This document shows positions 1-8,317 of a stretch of 36,696 nucleotides of DNA, piece by piece. A program made the translations under genes and the position numbers. The first letter of the stretch is position 1, and every line of letters begins with the position of its first letter. The DNA is from Gemmatimonadota bacterium. Its GTDB lineage: Bacteria > Gemmatimonadota > Gemmatimonadetes > Longimicrobiales > RSA9. Below the pieces are notes generated by a model. That model saw only the letters and a list, made by a program, of their open reading frames with translations, made no database searches and was not told the DNA's origin. The stretch is taken from NCBI GenBank assembly GCA_017881445.1, contig JADGQX010000015.1, forward strand, positions 1 to 36,696, given 5' to 3'.

Positions 1-885
1 GCGCTCAATGGCGCGCTGTTCGCGCCGCGGCCTGTCCCCGCGGCGGCGGCGGAGGGCGATCCCGCCCGGCCCGGCGCCGCCGTGCGTCTGGGCTGCGCGG
101 AACGGTCCGGCGGCTCGCTGGCGCTCTTCCCGCACGGCGGGCTGGCCCTGGCGCGCGCGGGCTCACTCCGGCTGCTGGCGACCTTCGGGCGGGTGGCGGC
201 GGAGGGAACCGGCGGGCACCAGCACAACGACCTGCTGGCCTTCGAGCTGTCCTGGCGCGGGCAGCCGTTCGTGGTGGATGCCGGGAGCTACGTCTACACC
301 TCGTTGCCGGAGCTGCGCAACGCCTTCCGGCGCACCGCCGCGCACAGCACGATCGCCGTCGCGGGGCGCGAGCAGCGCCAGTGGCCGCCGGACAGGATCA
401 GCGTCTTCCTGGTGACGCGGGACGCCGAGGTGACGACGCGGATCATGGAGCCGGGTCGCCTGCAGCTGGAGTGTCGCTATCCGGGGGTGGTCCACCGCCG
501 GGAATGGCGCTGGACCGCGTCGCGCCTGGAGATCACGGACCAGGTGGAGGCGGATGCGCCCGCGTCGCTGGTGCTGAACCTTGCGGCAGGCGTGCAGGTG
601 GAGACGCCCCCGCGGCCCGAGGGCGACGGCGTCGCCTGCGGGCTGCGATCGGGCAGCGTGCGCGCGCGGGTGGTCATCGGCGCCGTCTCCGGGGCGGAAG
701 TCGTGCCGGGCGTCTACTCTGCCGGCTACGGGCGGCGGCTGCCGAACCTGTCGCTGGTGGCGCCATTGGAGGGTGGGCGCTGCGAGGTGAGCATCGAGTT
801 CGAGGGGGTGACCGGGGTGGAGGTGGAGGTGCCGGAGCATGCGCCGGGAGTGGGGGAGGGGGAGGGGGAGGGGAAGCATGACTGA
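1..885 (+). CDS. Heparinase II/III-like protein, C-terminal part (5' end outside window)
   Basis: The frame is open from base 1 to the TGA at 883-885, so the gene starts upstream and only about 294 codons are visible. The stretch GGHQHNDLLAFEL, followed by VVDAGSYVY and a FRRTAAHSTI block, is the signature of the beta-sandwich half of heparinase II/III-like polysaccharide lyases (His/Asn/Asp, then DxGxYxY, then R-x-x-AHxT). The remainder is a beta-rich domain ending in a Gly/Glu-rich tail. In this family such proteins cleave or remodel acidic polysaccharides, often beside exopolysaccharide genes. Substrate cannot be told from the sequence. The N-terminal alpha/alpha toroid and any signal peptide lie outside the window. 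The last 8 bases overlap the start of tsaB. The ORF-track start at 82 is only the first in-frame GTG and is not the real start. Confidence 0.8.
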   Translation, partial: ALNGALFAPRPVPAAAAEGDPARPGAAVRLGCAERSGGSLALFPHGGLALARAGSLRLLATFGRVAAEGTGGHQHNDLLAFELSWRGQPFVVDAGSYVYTSLPELRNAFRRTAAHSTIAVAGREQRQWPPDRISVFLVTRDAEVTTRIMEPGRLQLECRYPGVVHRREWRWTASRLEITDQVEADAPASLVLNLAAGVQVETPPRPEGDGVACGLRSGSVRARVVIGAVSGAEVVPGVYSAGYGRRLPNLSLVAPLEGGRCEVSIEFEGVTGVEVEVPEHAPGVGEGEGEGKHD

Positions 886-1564
886 GCGCAGGCCGTTCCT
901 GGCGCTGGACACCTCGTCGCCGGTGGGGAGCGTGGCCGTCGGGCGCGGCGACCGGTTGCTGGCGGAGGTGGTGATGGGCGTAGGCGTGCGCCACGCCGAG
1001 GCGCTCATGCCCGCCATCGACTTCGCGCTGCAGCGCGCGGCGCTGACGCCGGCGCAGCTCGGGGGCGTGGTGGTGGCCGGCGGTCCCGGCTCGTTCACCG
1101 GCGTGCGCATTGCCGGCGCCGCGGCCAAGGGTCTGGTCCGCGCGCTGGATCTGCCGCTCTACGCCTACTCGGGGCTGCTGGCGCTGGCGGCGGGCGCCGC
1201 CGCCGAGGAGCGGCCGGTCTGCGCCCTGTTCGACGCCCGGCGGGAGGAGGTCTATGCCGCCGCCTACGCCTTCGGCGGCGGCGCCCCCCGCACGCTCATG
1301 GAGCCGGCGCCGCGCCCGCTGGAGGAGGTGCTGGCGGCGCTGGCCGCGGAGCACCCGCTCTTCCTGGGAGATGGCGCCCTCAAGCACCGGGAGCGGATCG
1401 TGGCGGCCGGCGGGCGCGTTGCTCCCGCCCATCTGGCGGTCGTCCGGGCGGCATCGCTACTGTGGCTGGTGGACGTCGATCCCTCCGGTCGCGTGGAGGA
1501 TGCGGCGGCGTGGGAGCCGGCCTACCTGCGACCTTCCGGCGCGGAGCGCATGGCGTGCGGCTGA
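878..1564 (+). CDS. tsaB: tRNA threonylcarbamoyladenosine biosynthesis protein TsaB
   Basis: TsaB is the non-catalytic partner of TsaD in making t6A37 in ANN-decoding tRNAs. The protein has 228 residues, normal for the family. It opens with LALDTSSPVGSVAV (about residues 8-21), the first strand-loop of the ASKHA fold. RHAEALMP follows at about 38-45 and the hallmark GPGSFTGVRIAG at 69-80. I chose ATG 878 rather than the longer track start at 839. The longer form adds a Gly/Arg-rich stretch that is just the purine-rich ribosome-binding region of this gene, and the first conserved strand begins a few residues after 878. The gene overlaps the heparinase-like gene by 8 bases and its stop shares one base with the rimI start (TGATG). 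The tsaB-rimI pair is a common bacterial arrangement. Confidence 0.95.
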   Translation: MTERRPFLALDTSSPVGSVAVGRGDRLLAEVVMGVGVRHAEALMPAIDFALQRAALTPAQLGGVVVAGGPGSFTGVRIAGAAAKGLVRALDLPLYAYSGLLALAAGAAAEERPVCALFDARREEVYAAAYAFGGGAPRTLMEPAPRPLEEVLAALAAEHPLFLGDGALKHRERIVAAGGRVAPAHLAVVRAASLLWLVDVDPSGRVEDAAAWEPAYLRPSGAERMACG

Positions 1565-2043
1565 TGGAAGAGGTCACGATCCGGCGCATGGAGGGGCACG
1601 ACCTCGGCCGGGTCATGGACATCGAGCGCCGGTCCTACTCCATGCCCTGGACCGAGGCGACGTTCCGCGGCCTGTTTCGCCGCACGGACGCGGACCTCTT
1701 CGTGGCCGAGACGCTGGAGCTGGAAGTCACCGCCTACGCCGTCTTCTGGGCCGTGCTGGACCAGGGCGAGCTGGGCAACGTGGCCGTGGCGCCGGAGTGG
1801 CGCGGCCGCGGCATCTCGCGGCGGCTGCTGGACGCCGTGGTGCGCCGCGCCCGCGAGCGCGGGGTGCGCGAGCTGTTCCTCGAGGTCCGCGTATCGAACA
1901 ACACGGCCCGTCAACTGTATCAGAGTTATGGATTCCGCGAGGTCGGGCGCCGGCGCAACTACTACATGGAGCCCGTGGAGGATGCGCTGGTGATGCGCAA
2001 GGACCTGGACCCCGATCGGCCCGAGAGCACTTCCCTGGATTGA
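1564..2043 (+). CDS. rimI: Ribosomal protein S18 alanine N-acetyltransferase RimI
   Basis: This 159-residue GNAT acetyltransferase is expected to acetylate the N-terminal alanine of ribosomal protein S18. The acetyl-CoA pyrophosphate loop is RGRGIS (80-85), preceded by the strand GNVAVAPEW. The motif LFLEVRVSNNTARQLY (about 105-119) with the following YGF is typical of RimI and holds the expected catalytic Glu and Tyr positions. The start at ATG 1564 shares its first base with the tsaB TGA, so the two are probably translationally coupled. The longer track start at 1462 lies inside tsaB and is rejected. Next to tsaB, RimI is far more likely than another GNAT, though substrate is inferred from family and context. 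Confidence 0.93.
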   Translation: MEEVTIRRMEGHDLGRVMDIERRSYSMPWTEATFRGLFRRTDADLFVAETLELEVTAYAVFWAVLDQGELGNVAVAPEWRGRGISRRLLDAVVRRARERGVRELFLEVRVSNNTARQLYQSYGFREVGRRRNYYMEPVEDALVMRKDLDPDRPESTSLD

Positions 2044-2052
2044 GAGCCGTCG

Positions 2053-3030
2053 ATGTCGACCTTTCCCGAGTACCGCCCGCGCCGGCTGCGGCGCACCGAA
2101 ACGCTGCGGCGCCTGGTCCGTGAGACCACCGTCTCCGTGGACGACCTGATCCTGCCGCTGTTCGCCGCCCCCGGCCAGAAGTTCCGCAAGCCCATCAGCT
2201 CCATGCCGGGCGTGGCCCAGACCTCCGTGGACGAGCTGCTGCGCGACGCCGCCGAGGCAGCGGAGCTGGGAGTCCCGGCCATCATCCTCTTCGGCCTGCC
2301 CGAATACAAGGACGAGACGGGCTCGTCGGGGGAGGACCCCAAGGGTCCGGTGCAGCGGGCGATCGCGGCCGTGAAGAAGGAGATCCCCGACCTCGTGGTC
2401 ATGACCGACGTGTGCATGTGCGAGTACACCTCGCACGGGCACTGCGGCGTGGTCCGCGACGGCTACGTCCAGAACGACGAGACCCTGGAGCTGCTCGCGC
2501 GCCAGGCGCTGTCGCACGCCCAGGCCGGCGCCGACATCGTCGCTCCCAGCGACATGATGGACGGGCGCGTCGCCGCCATCCGCCACGCGCTCGACGACGA
2601 GGGCTTCAGCAACGTCGCCATCCTGGCGTACGCGGCCAAGTTCGCGTCCGCGTTCTACGGTCCCTTCCGCGAGGCGGCCGAGAGCACGCCCCAGTTCGGC
2701 GACCGGCGCTCGTACCAGATGGACCCCGCCAACGGCGACGAGGCCATGCGCGAGGTGTTCCTGGATATCGAGGAGGGCGCGGACATCATCATGGTCAAGC
2801 CGGCCCAGACCTACCTCGACCTGGTCTACCGCGTGAAGCAGGAGACCGGCTACCCCGTGGCCGCGTACCACGTCTCGGGCGAGTACTCCATGATCATGGC
2901 CGCCGCGGAGCGCGGCTGGCTCGATGGCGACCGCGCCATGGAGGAGGCGTTGACCTCCATCAAGCGCGCCGGCGCCGACATGATCCTGACGTACTGGGCC
3001 CGGCAGTTCGCGAAGAAGCGGCGGAAGTAG
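2053..3030 (+). CDS. hemB: Delta-aminolevulinic acid dehydratase (porphobilinogen synthase)
   Basis: This enzyme condenses two 5-aminolevulinate molecules to porphobilinogen in cytoplasmic haem synthesis. The 325-residue length is standard. The Zn-binding cysteines are seen in [14 protein letters not shown] (C121, C123, C131), so this is the zinc type rather than the Mg-only type. The two Schiff-base lysines are in [15 protein letters not shown] (K196) and [12 protein letters not shown] (K249). ATG 2053 lies 10 bases after the rimI stop. The gene ends just before a long inverted repeat. hemA lies about 2.3 kb downstream, past a LysM gene and a HemX-like gene, so haem genes are grouped loosely here and hemC/D/L/E are absent from the window. 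Confidence 0.97.
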   Translation: MSTFPEYRPRRLRRTETLRRLVRETTVSVDDLILPLFAAPGQKFRKPISSMPGVAQTSVDELLRDAAEAAELGVPAIILFGLPEYKDETGSSGEDPKGPVQRAIAAVKKEIPDLVVMTDVCMCEYTSHGHCGVVRDGYVQNDETLELLARQALSHAQAGADIVAPSDMMDGRVAAIRHALDDEGFSNVAILAYAAKFASAFYGPFREAAESTPQFGDRRSYQMDPANGDEAMREVFLDIEEGADIIMVKPAQTYLDLVYRVKQETGYPVAAYHVSGEYSMIMAAAERGWLDGDRAMEEALTSIKRAGADMILTYWARQFAKKRRK

Positions 3031-3060
3031 TGTTTCGCGGGCACCCGATGCCCCGAAATG

Positions 3061-3177
3061 CCGCAAGCGCAAGCGCATGCGTTCACGTGCACGTGAGCCG
3101 GAGGCGCGCTCGCCCGCCGGAGGTCACCGGAGCGGCCAACCGGCCGTGCACGTGAACGTGCCCGCTTGCGCTTGCGG
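3061..3177. repeat. Long imperfect inverted repeat, possible hemB terminator
   Basis: The arms 3061-3093 and 3145-3177 pair over 29 of 33 positions: 15 bp, four mismatches, then 14 bp. The inner part contains TTCACGTGCACG. The loop is about 51 bases. TTTT follows at 3179-3182, so the structure could end hemB transcription, but it is far larger than a normal intrinsic terminator. The arms contain the direct repeat CAAGCG CAAGCG, as in intergenic palindromic elements. The gap between hemB and the LysM gene (279 bases) holds this structure and a promoter. Confidence 0.8.
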
Positions 3178-3231
3178 GTTTTGACTCGATGCGGTGGGCC
3201 GTTTCCCCACCTGCCGTCCGGGCTTATTCGA

Positions 3232-3260
3232 TTGACTCTCCCGAAGATGCGCCCTACTTT
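3232..3260 (+). promoter_or_regulatory. Sigma70-type promoter for the LysM gene
   Basis: TTGACT at 3232-3237 and TACTTT at 3255-3260 are separated by exactly 17 bases. A ribosome-binding site AAGGAG (3297-3302) and the GTG start at 3310 follow. Both boxes are close to the housekeeping consensus and stand out in very GC-rich DNA. Confidence 0.65.
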
Positions 3261-3309
3261 GGGATATCCTCCCCGGGGTGGATCGCACCCCTTCCGAAGG
3301 AGAGCCCCC

Positions 3310-4422
3310 GTGAGCGTGAGGGTTGGAACCTTGAGGCAGAGGCTCCTCGCCGGCGCACTGGTGTGTGCGGCCGCCATGACGGCTGCACCCGTGCGCGCCC
3401 AGCAGCGGGAGCAGCCCCGCGTCGATACCACGGTGGTCAAGGTGCACGTGGTCAAGCGCGGCGACACGCTGTGGGACCTGTCCAACACGTACCTGGGCTC
3501 GCCCTGGATCTGGCAGCGGATCTACGAGCGGAACCGCAGCCTGATCAAGAACCCGCACTGGATCTACCCGGGGCAGAAGTTCGACATCCCGGCACTGATC
3601 CGCGCGGCGGCGGCACTCGAGGCGGAGGACGCCCTGGCGGACAGCGCGGCGCAGCACAGTCGCTTCTATCGCCGGCTGGCGGCCGTGGACACGTCGAGCG
3701 GCGGCCCTGACGACAGGGCGTGGCCCGTGGTGGAGCGGTCGGAGTATATGGCCACTCCCTGGCTGGAGGATGCGGCGTCGCTGCCGGTGGTGGGCCTGAT
3801 GCTGGACCGGGTGCGGGTGGAGAGTCAGGCGGAGCGACTGGCGCAGCTCGCGATCCTGCAGGATCGGATCTACATCCGCGCGGAAGGCAATGCCGGGCCG
3901 CCCGCGGTCGGAGCCGAGATGCTGCTCGTGCGCGTGGAGCGGTGGCTGGCCCCGTACGGCAACGTGATCGAGCCGACGGCAATGCTGCGGGTGGAGCGGA
4001 GTGGGAACGGTGTTGCCGTGGCGAGCGTGATCAAGCAGTTCGGCCTGGTGCTGAAGGGACAACGCGCGCTGCCCGTGCCGGCGTTCCGGGCCCCGGCGGC
4101 GTCGCCGGCGCAGCTGGTGGAGCGGGGACCCGAGGGCACGCTCGTCGCTTTCCTGCGGGATCACCCGCTGCACACGACCGCGGACGTGGGCTTCGTCTCG
4201 CTGGGCAGCGCCGAGGGGTTGCAGCTGGGGGACGAGCTGATGGCGTTCGCGCCGGCCCGCCCGTCGCCGACCGAGGCGGGGACCGAGCTGCCGCCGGAGG
4301 ACGTGGCGCGGCTGCTGGTGATGAAGGTGGGGGAGCATTCGGCGACCGTGCGCGTGTTGACCATGCGGCAGCCGTCCCTGCGGTCCGGACTGAAGGTCCG
4401 GCTGGTGGCGCGGGTGCCGTAA
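3310..4422 (+). CDS. Secreted LysM-domain protein
   Basis: I start this 370-residue protein at GTG 3310, seven bases after AAGGAG and downstream of a good promoter. The track start at 3166 lies upstream of the promoter. The N terminus is a signal peptide (basic start, hydrophobic run, cleavage likely after APVRA at residue 30). A LysM domain covers about 45-95 (VKRGDTLWDLSNTYLG through the YPGQKFDIP end), which binds peptidoglycan glycan chains. The remaining 270 residues are mixed alpha/beta without a domain I recognise. One block is rich in short beta strands and has several LxxGxxL turns. The protein probably acts in the periplasm at the cell wall. No hydrolase motif is visible. Function beyond wall binding is unknown. 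Confidence 0.85.
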   Translation: MSVRVGTLRQRLLAGALVCAAAMTAAPVRAQQREQPRVDTTVVKVHVVKRGDTLWDLSNTYLGSPWIWQRIYERNRSLIKNPHWIYPGQKFDIPALIRAAAALEAEDALADSAAQHSRFYRRLAAVDTSSGGPDDRAWPVVERSEYMATPWLEDAASLPVVGLMLDRVRVESQAERLAQLAILQDRIYIRAEGNAGPPAVGAEMLLVRVERWLAPYGNVIEPTAMLRVERSGNGVAVASVIKQFGLVLKGQRALPVPAFRAPAASPAQLVERGPEGTLVAFLRDHPLHTTADVGFVSLGSAEGLQLGDELMAFAPARPSPTEAGTELPPEDVARLLVMKVGEHSATVRVLTMRQPSLRSGLKVRLVARVP

Positions 4423-4455
4423 ACCGGGGGGGAAGGCTCGTGGTCGGTAACGGGA

Positions 4456-4477
4456 ACGGGCGTCGCGAGGCGCCCGT
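4456..4477 (+). terminator. Small hairpin upstream of the HemX-like gene
   Basis: A perfect 7-bp stem ACGGGCG/CGCCCGT (4456-4462 with 4471-4477) has an 8-base loop and is followed by GTCTTTA. It could be a weak terminator for the LysM gene or part of the leader of the next gene, whose ATG lies 9 bases further on. No clear Shine-Dalgarno is seen between them. Confidence 0.4.
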
Positions 4478-4486
4478 GTCTTTAGA

Positions 4487-5305
4487 ATGATGATCATGGT
4501 CCTGCATGCGGCCGCGCTGCTGCTCTACGCGACGGCCGCCGGGATCCAGGTCCTCTCGCTGGCGCAGGGACAGCGGCTGGCGCCGCGGGCCGGCGACGTC
4601 GTCCTGCTGGCCGCGGTGGCGTTGCACGCCGCCGGCCTGGCCACGTTCGTCGCCACCTACCAGGAGCTGCCGCTGGTCGGCCTGGCGCCCTCGCTCTCCG
4701 CGCTGGCGCTGCTCATCGGCCTGTCGCTGCTGGCGACCACGATCCTGCGCGAGAACCGCCCGGTCGGGCTGGTGCTCCTGCCCATCGTGAGCGGGCTGCT
4801 GCTGCTGGCGCTGCTGCTCCGCATCCGGCCCGCCGGGCGCGTGCTGGCGTTCCGCGGCTGGTGGCTGGCCTTCCACGTGGTGCTCGGCTTCATCGGCTAC
4901 GTGGGCCTCGCCGTCGCCTTCGCCGCCGGGCTGCTGTACCTGTTGCAGTTCCGCGAGCTGAAGGGCAAGCGCTTCGGCCGGCTCTTCCGCTTCTTTCCCT
5001 CGCTGGCGACCCTCGACCGCCTGGGCCGCTCGGGGCTGCAGATCGGGTTCCCCGCCCTGACGCTGAACCTGCTGCTCGGCTGGGCCTGGACGATCCGGTT
5101 CCGCCATACCTTCGCCTTTGCCACGCCGCAGGTCATCTGGGGCGTCATCACCTGGTGGATCTTCCTGGTCGCATTGCTGGTGGGCAGTCGCGGGGGAGCG
5201 CGGGCGCGACGGAGTGCGCTGGCCAGCGTCATCGGTTTCGCCCTCGTGGTCGCGGCCTACGTGATCCTGCGCATCGCGATCACGGGCGGCCGGCTATTCC
5301 TGTGA
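4487..5305 (+). CDS. HemX/CcsA-like cytochrome c assembly family membrane protein
   Basis: This 272-residue protein has about eight hydrophobic segments spread from residue 3 to 265, matching the cytochrome c assembly (CcsA/HemX) family. The histidines H47 and H130 (in RGWWLAFH) sit in membrane segments where the family binds haem. The WGxxWxWD haem-handling motif of true CcsA/CcmC is not seen, so it is closer to HemX. In Bacillus HemX is encoded next to hemA and affects glutamyl-tRNA reductase level. Here hemA starts 16 bases after the stop, the same arrangement, so a role in haem supply or its control is inferred. Several in-frame ATGs (4487, 4490, 4496) are possible starts and none has a strong ribosome-binding site. 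Confidence 0.85.
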   Translation: MMIMVLHAAALLLYATAAGIQVLSLAQGQRLAPRAGDVVLLAAVALHAAGLATFVATYQELPLVGLAPSLSALALLIGLSLLATTILRENRPVGLVLLPIVSGLLLLALLLRIRPAGRVLAFRGWWLAFHVVLGFIGYVGLAVAFAAGLLYLLQFRELKGKRFGRLFRFFPSLATLDRLGRSGLQIGFPALTLNLLLGWAWTIRFRHTFAFATPQVIWGVITWWIFLVALLVGSRGGARARRSALASVIGFALVVAAYVILRIAITGGRLFL

Positions 5306-5321
5306 GCGCGAGCGGCCCGGC

Positions 5322-6632
5322 ATGCTGAAGGTCATCGGCCTCAGCCACCACACCGCGCCGGTGGAAGTGCGCGAGCGCTTCGTGTTCGACGCCGCCGAGG
5401 GCGAGCGCGCGCTGCAGGCGGTGACGCACGGGGAAGCGGCGGAGGCGGTCCTGCTCTCCACCTGCAACCGCACGGAGCTGTACCTGGGCCTGAGCGAGGG
5501 CGCCTCCCCCGACAGCGCCGTGGAGGTCCTGGCGCAGCACGCCCGCATCTCGGTGGAGGACGCGCGCGCCTACCTCTACACCTTCGAGGAGCGCCGCGGC
5601 GTCGAGCACCTGTTCCGCGTGGTATCCAGCCTCGATTCCATGATCCTGGGCGAGCCCCAGATCCAGGGGCAGGTCAAGAACGCGTACGAACGGGCGGTCT
5701 CGGCCGGCAACGGCACGCCCGACGGCGGCCGCGTGGTCGGGCCGCTGCTCTCGCGGCTATTCCAGCACGCACTGGCCGTGGGCGGCAAGGTGCGGAGCGA
5801 GACGCACCTGGGCACGGGCGCGGCCTCCATCCCGTCCGCCGCGGTGGAGCTGGCACGCAAGATCTTCGGCCCGCTCAAGGGGCTGAACGCCCTGGTGCTG
5901 GGCGCGGGCGAGATGAGCGAGCTCTCGCTGGAGTGCCTGCTGGGCGAGGGGGCGCGCGGCACGGTGGTGGCCAGCCGGACGGAGGAGCGCGCCCGGGCGC
6001 TGGCGCGGCGGCTGGACGCGGGCTATGCCCGCTTCGAGGAGTTCCCCCGCCTGCTGCGGGACGCCAACATCGTGGTGAGCGCGACCGCCGCGCCCCACGC
6101 CATCATCACCCGGGAGCTGGTGCTGCGGGCGCTGCCGAACGGCCCCGGCCACCCGCTGCTGGTGGTGGACATCGCGCTGCCCCGGGACGTCGAGCCGGAA
6201 GTGGGGGACATCCCGAACCTCTTCGTGTACGACATCGACGACCTGCGCCAGATCGTCGATGACAACGTCGAGCGGCGGCAGAAGGAGATCCCCCGGGCCG
6301 AGCGCATCGTGGAATCGGCGGTCGAGGACTTCTGGGCCTGGCACAGCTCCCGGGACGTCGTGCCGCTGATCCGCCAGCTGAGGGGGCGGGGTGAACAGTT
6401 GCGCGCCGCGGAGCTGGAGCGCGCCATGCGTCGGCTGAAGCACCTGGCGCCCGAGGACCAGGCGGCGGTGGAGGCCTTGACGCGGCAGCTCCTGAACAAG
6501 ATGCTCCACGCCCCGACGACCCGCTTGCGGGAAGCGGCGGCGAGCGGAGATGCGCTGGACGTGGCGGACGCGGCCCGTTACCTCTTCAAGCTCGACATGG
6601 AAGACCCACAGGGGAAAGGCCGGGTGGAATGA
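5322..6632 (+). CDS. hemA: Glutamyl-tRNA reductase
   Basis: The enzyme reduces glutamyl-tRNA(Glu) with NADPH to glutamate-1-semialdehyde, the committed step of C5-pathway haem synthesis. It has 436 residues. The nucleophilic cysteine is C48 in LLSTCNRTELY, preceded by the N-terminal GLSHHTAPVEVRE motif. SLDSMILGEPQIQGQVK at about 103-119 is the family signature. The NADPH-binding Rossmann loop is LVLGAGEMSEL (191-201), and the C-terminal helical dimerisation domain covers roughly 340-430. The C-terminal tail is slightly extended and acidic/Gly-rich. The stop overlaps the epimerase start (ATGA, 6629-6632). The HemX-like gene just upstream supports shared control. Confidence 0.97.
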   Translation: MLKVIGLSHHTAPVEVRERFVFDAAEGERALQAVTHGEAAEAVLLSTCNRTELYLGLSEGASPDSAVEVLAQHARISVEDARAYLYTFEERRGVEHLFRVVSSLDSMILGEPQIQGQVKNAYERAVSAGNGTPDGGRVVGPLLSRLFQHALAVGGKVRSETHLGTGAASIPSAAVELARKIFGPLKGLNALVLGAGEMSELSLECLLGEGARGTVVASRTEERARALARRLDAGYARFEEFPRLLRDANIVVSATAAPHAIITRELVLRALPNGPGHPLLVVDIALPRDVEPEVGDIPNLFVYDIDDLRQIVDDNVERRQKEIPRAERIVESAVEDFWAWHSSRDVVPLIRQLRGRGEQLRAAELERAMRRLKHLAPEDQAAVEALTRQLLNKMLHAPTTRLREAAASGDALDVADAARYLFKLDMEDPQGKGRVE

Positions 6633-7597
6633 ACAGGGTGCTGGTGACCGGTGGCGCAGGGTTCATCGGCAGTCACGTTGCCGAGGCGTACCTCCGGCGC
6701 GGCGACCGGGTGTGGGTGGTGGACGACCTGTCCTCGGGCCGACTGCAGAATCTGGCCGCGGGCATCGAGTTCGTGAAGATGGACATTGCCGATCCGGGCC
6801 TGGACGACCTGTTTCGCCAGGTCGGCGGCTTCGACGTGGTGAACCACCACGCCGCGCAGATCGACGTGCGCAAGTCGGTGGCGAGCCCCGCCGCCGACGC
6901 CCGCATCAACATCATCGGACTGCTCAACGTCCTGGAGTGCGCCCGCCGCCACCAGGCGGGTCGCGTGATCTTCGTGTCCTCCGGCGGCGTGGTCTACGGC
7001 GAGCCGGACGTGCGCCCCACGCCCGAGACCGCGCCCAAGGCGCCGCTCTCGCCCTACGGCGTGACCAAGCTCTCGGCCGAGTACTACCTCAACTACTACG
7101 AGCGCATCCACGCCCTGCCCTACGCGGCCGTGCGCTACTCCAACGTGTACGGCCCGCGCCAGGACCCGCACGGCGAGGCGGGCGTTGTGGCCATCTTCTG
7201 CGAGCATGTGATCGACGGCAGGCCCCTCACCATCTTCGGTGACGGCGAGCAGACGCGGGACTACGTCTTCGTGGGCGACGTCGTCGCGGCCAATCTGGCG
7301 CTCACCGACGCCGCACTGCCGCCGCCGGACGCCGTCGGCCTGGCCGGCGGCATCGACGCCCGGGCGTTCAACGTCGGGACCGGCGTCGAGACCACGGTCA
7401 ACGAGCTGGCGGAGCTCACCATGGACGTGGCCGGGCGGCGGGTCGAGGTGGGCTACGGTGCCGCGCGGCCCGGCGAGCTGCGCCACTCCTCGCTGGACAA
7501 CCGGCGGCTGCGTGCGCTGGGCTGGGCACCGCGCACTTCCCTGGGCGAAGGTCTGCGTCAGACCTACGAGCACATCAAGGGACAAGCCCAGGCATGA
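6629..7597 (+). CDS. NAD-dependent nucleotide-sugar epimerase (GalE-like)
   Basis: This is an extended short-chain dehydrogenase/reductase of 322 residues. The NAD-binding TGGAGFIGSH motif is at 7-16. The catalytic serine lies in VSSGGVVYG (about 117-118), and the Tyr-Lys pair is Y143/K147 in SPYGVTKLSAEYY. RYSNVYGPRQDPHGEAG and the GDGEQTRDYVFVGDV block are characteristic of UDP-glucose/UDP-GlcNAc 4-epimerases and close relatives. It should interconvert sugar nucleotides for surface polysaccharide, but the exact substrate cannot be read. It overlaps hemA by 4 bases at its start and tolQ by 4 at its end (both ATGA). It is therefore co-transcribed with two functionally different neighbours. 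Confidence 0.9.
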   Translation: MNRVLVTGGAGFIGSHVAEAYLRRGDRVWVVDDLSSGRLQNLAAGIEFVKMDIADPGLDDLFRQVGGFDVVNHHAAQIDVRKSVASPAADARINIIGLLNVLECARRHQAGRVIFVSSGGVVYGEPDVRPTPETAPKAPLSPYGVTKLSAEYYLNYYERIHALPYAAVRYSNVYGPRQDPHGEAGVVAIFCEHVIDGRPLTIFGDGEQTRDYVFVGDVVAANLALTDAALPPPDAVGLAGGIDARAFNVGTGVETTVNELAELTMDVAGRRVEVGYGAARPGELRHSSLDNRRLRALGWAPRTSLGEGLRQTYEHIKGQAQA

Positions 7598-8316
7598 TCG
7601 CGCTGCTTCAGGTCGGAGGGCGGGGGGTGGGGGCCACGGGGATGGCCGACATGATCCTGCGCGGCAACCTCTCCACGCAGATCATCCTGGTCGTCACCGC
7701 GCTCTTCTCGCTGCTCAGCTGGATCATCATCGTCTGGAAGCTGTTGCAGCTGCGGCGGGTACACCGCCAGGGGCTGCGCTTCCTGGGCGCGGTCGAGCGC
7801 ACGCAGCGCCTGGAGGACGTGTACAAGTCCGTGCTGCGCCTGCCGGAGTCGCCCTACGTGGCCGTCTTCCGCCAGGGCATGAACTTCTTCAGCGAGCTGC
7901 GCCCGGGCGCGCTGCGCGAGAACGCCCCGCCCTCGGCGGGGCTGTCCGAGGCCCAGCTCCAGGCGCTGCGCCTCATGATGGAGAAGGAGCAGGAGGAGCA
8001 GGTCGAGGACATGTCCGGCGGCCTGGCCTGGCTCGCCGTCATCGGCGGCGTCTCCCCGCTGCTCGGCCTGCTGGGCACCGTCATCGGCGTCATGCACGCC
8101 TTCATCGGCATCGGTGAGGCCGGCACGGGCAGCATCAGCGCCGTGGCGCCTGGGATCGCCGAGGCGCTGATCACCACCGTAGGCGGGCTTGTGGTCGCCA
8201 TTCCGGCCATCATCGCCTACAACCTGTTCGTCCGGCGGGTGAACAGCTTCGACGGTGAGCTGGAGGGCTTCGCCAGCGAGTTCATCGGGGCGCTGGCGCG
8301 GGAGGGGAGGCTCTAG
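7594..8316 (+). CDS. tolQ: Tol-Pal system inner-membrane protein TolQ
   Basis: TolQ is the MotA/TolQ/ExbB-family proton-channel subunit that, with TolR, uses the proton-motive force to drive TolA across the periplasm. The 240-residue protein shows three membrane segments at about 29-48, 143-168 and 188-212, with a cytoplasmic domain between the first two. GGLAWLAVIGGVSPLLGLLG and GIAEALITTVGGLVVAIPA are the conserved second and third helices. The TolR/TolA/TolB/Pal genes downstream decide TolQ over ExbB. The start overlaps the epimerase stop by four bases. The N-terminal 20 residues are Gly-rich and slightly longer than usual. Confidence 0.95.
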   Translation: MIALLQVGGRGVGATGMADMILRGNLSTQIILVVTALFSLLSWIIIVWKLLQLRRVHRQGLRFLGAVERTQRLEDVYKSVLRLPESPYVAVFRQGMNFFSELRPGALRENAPPSAGLSEAQLQALRLMMEKEQEEQVEDMSGGLAWLAVIGGVSPLLGLLGTVIGVMHAFIGIGEAGTGSISAVAPGIAEALITTVGGLVVAIPAIIAYNLFVRRVNSFDGELEGFASEFIGALAREGRL

Positions 8317-8317
8317 C

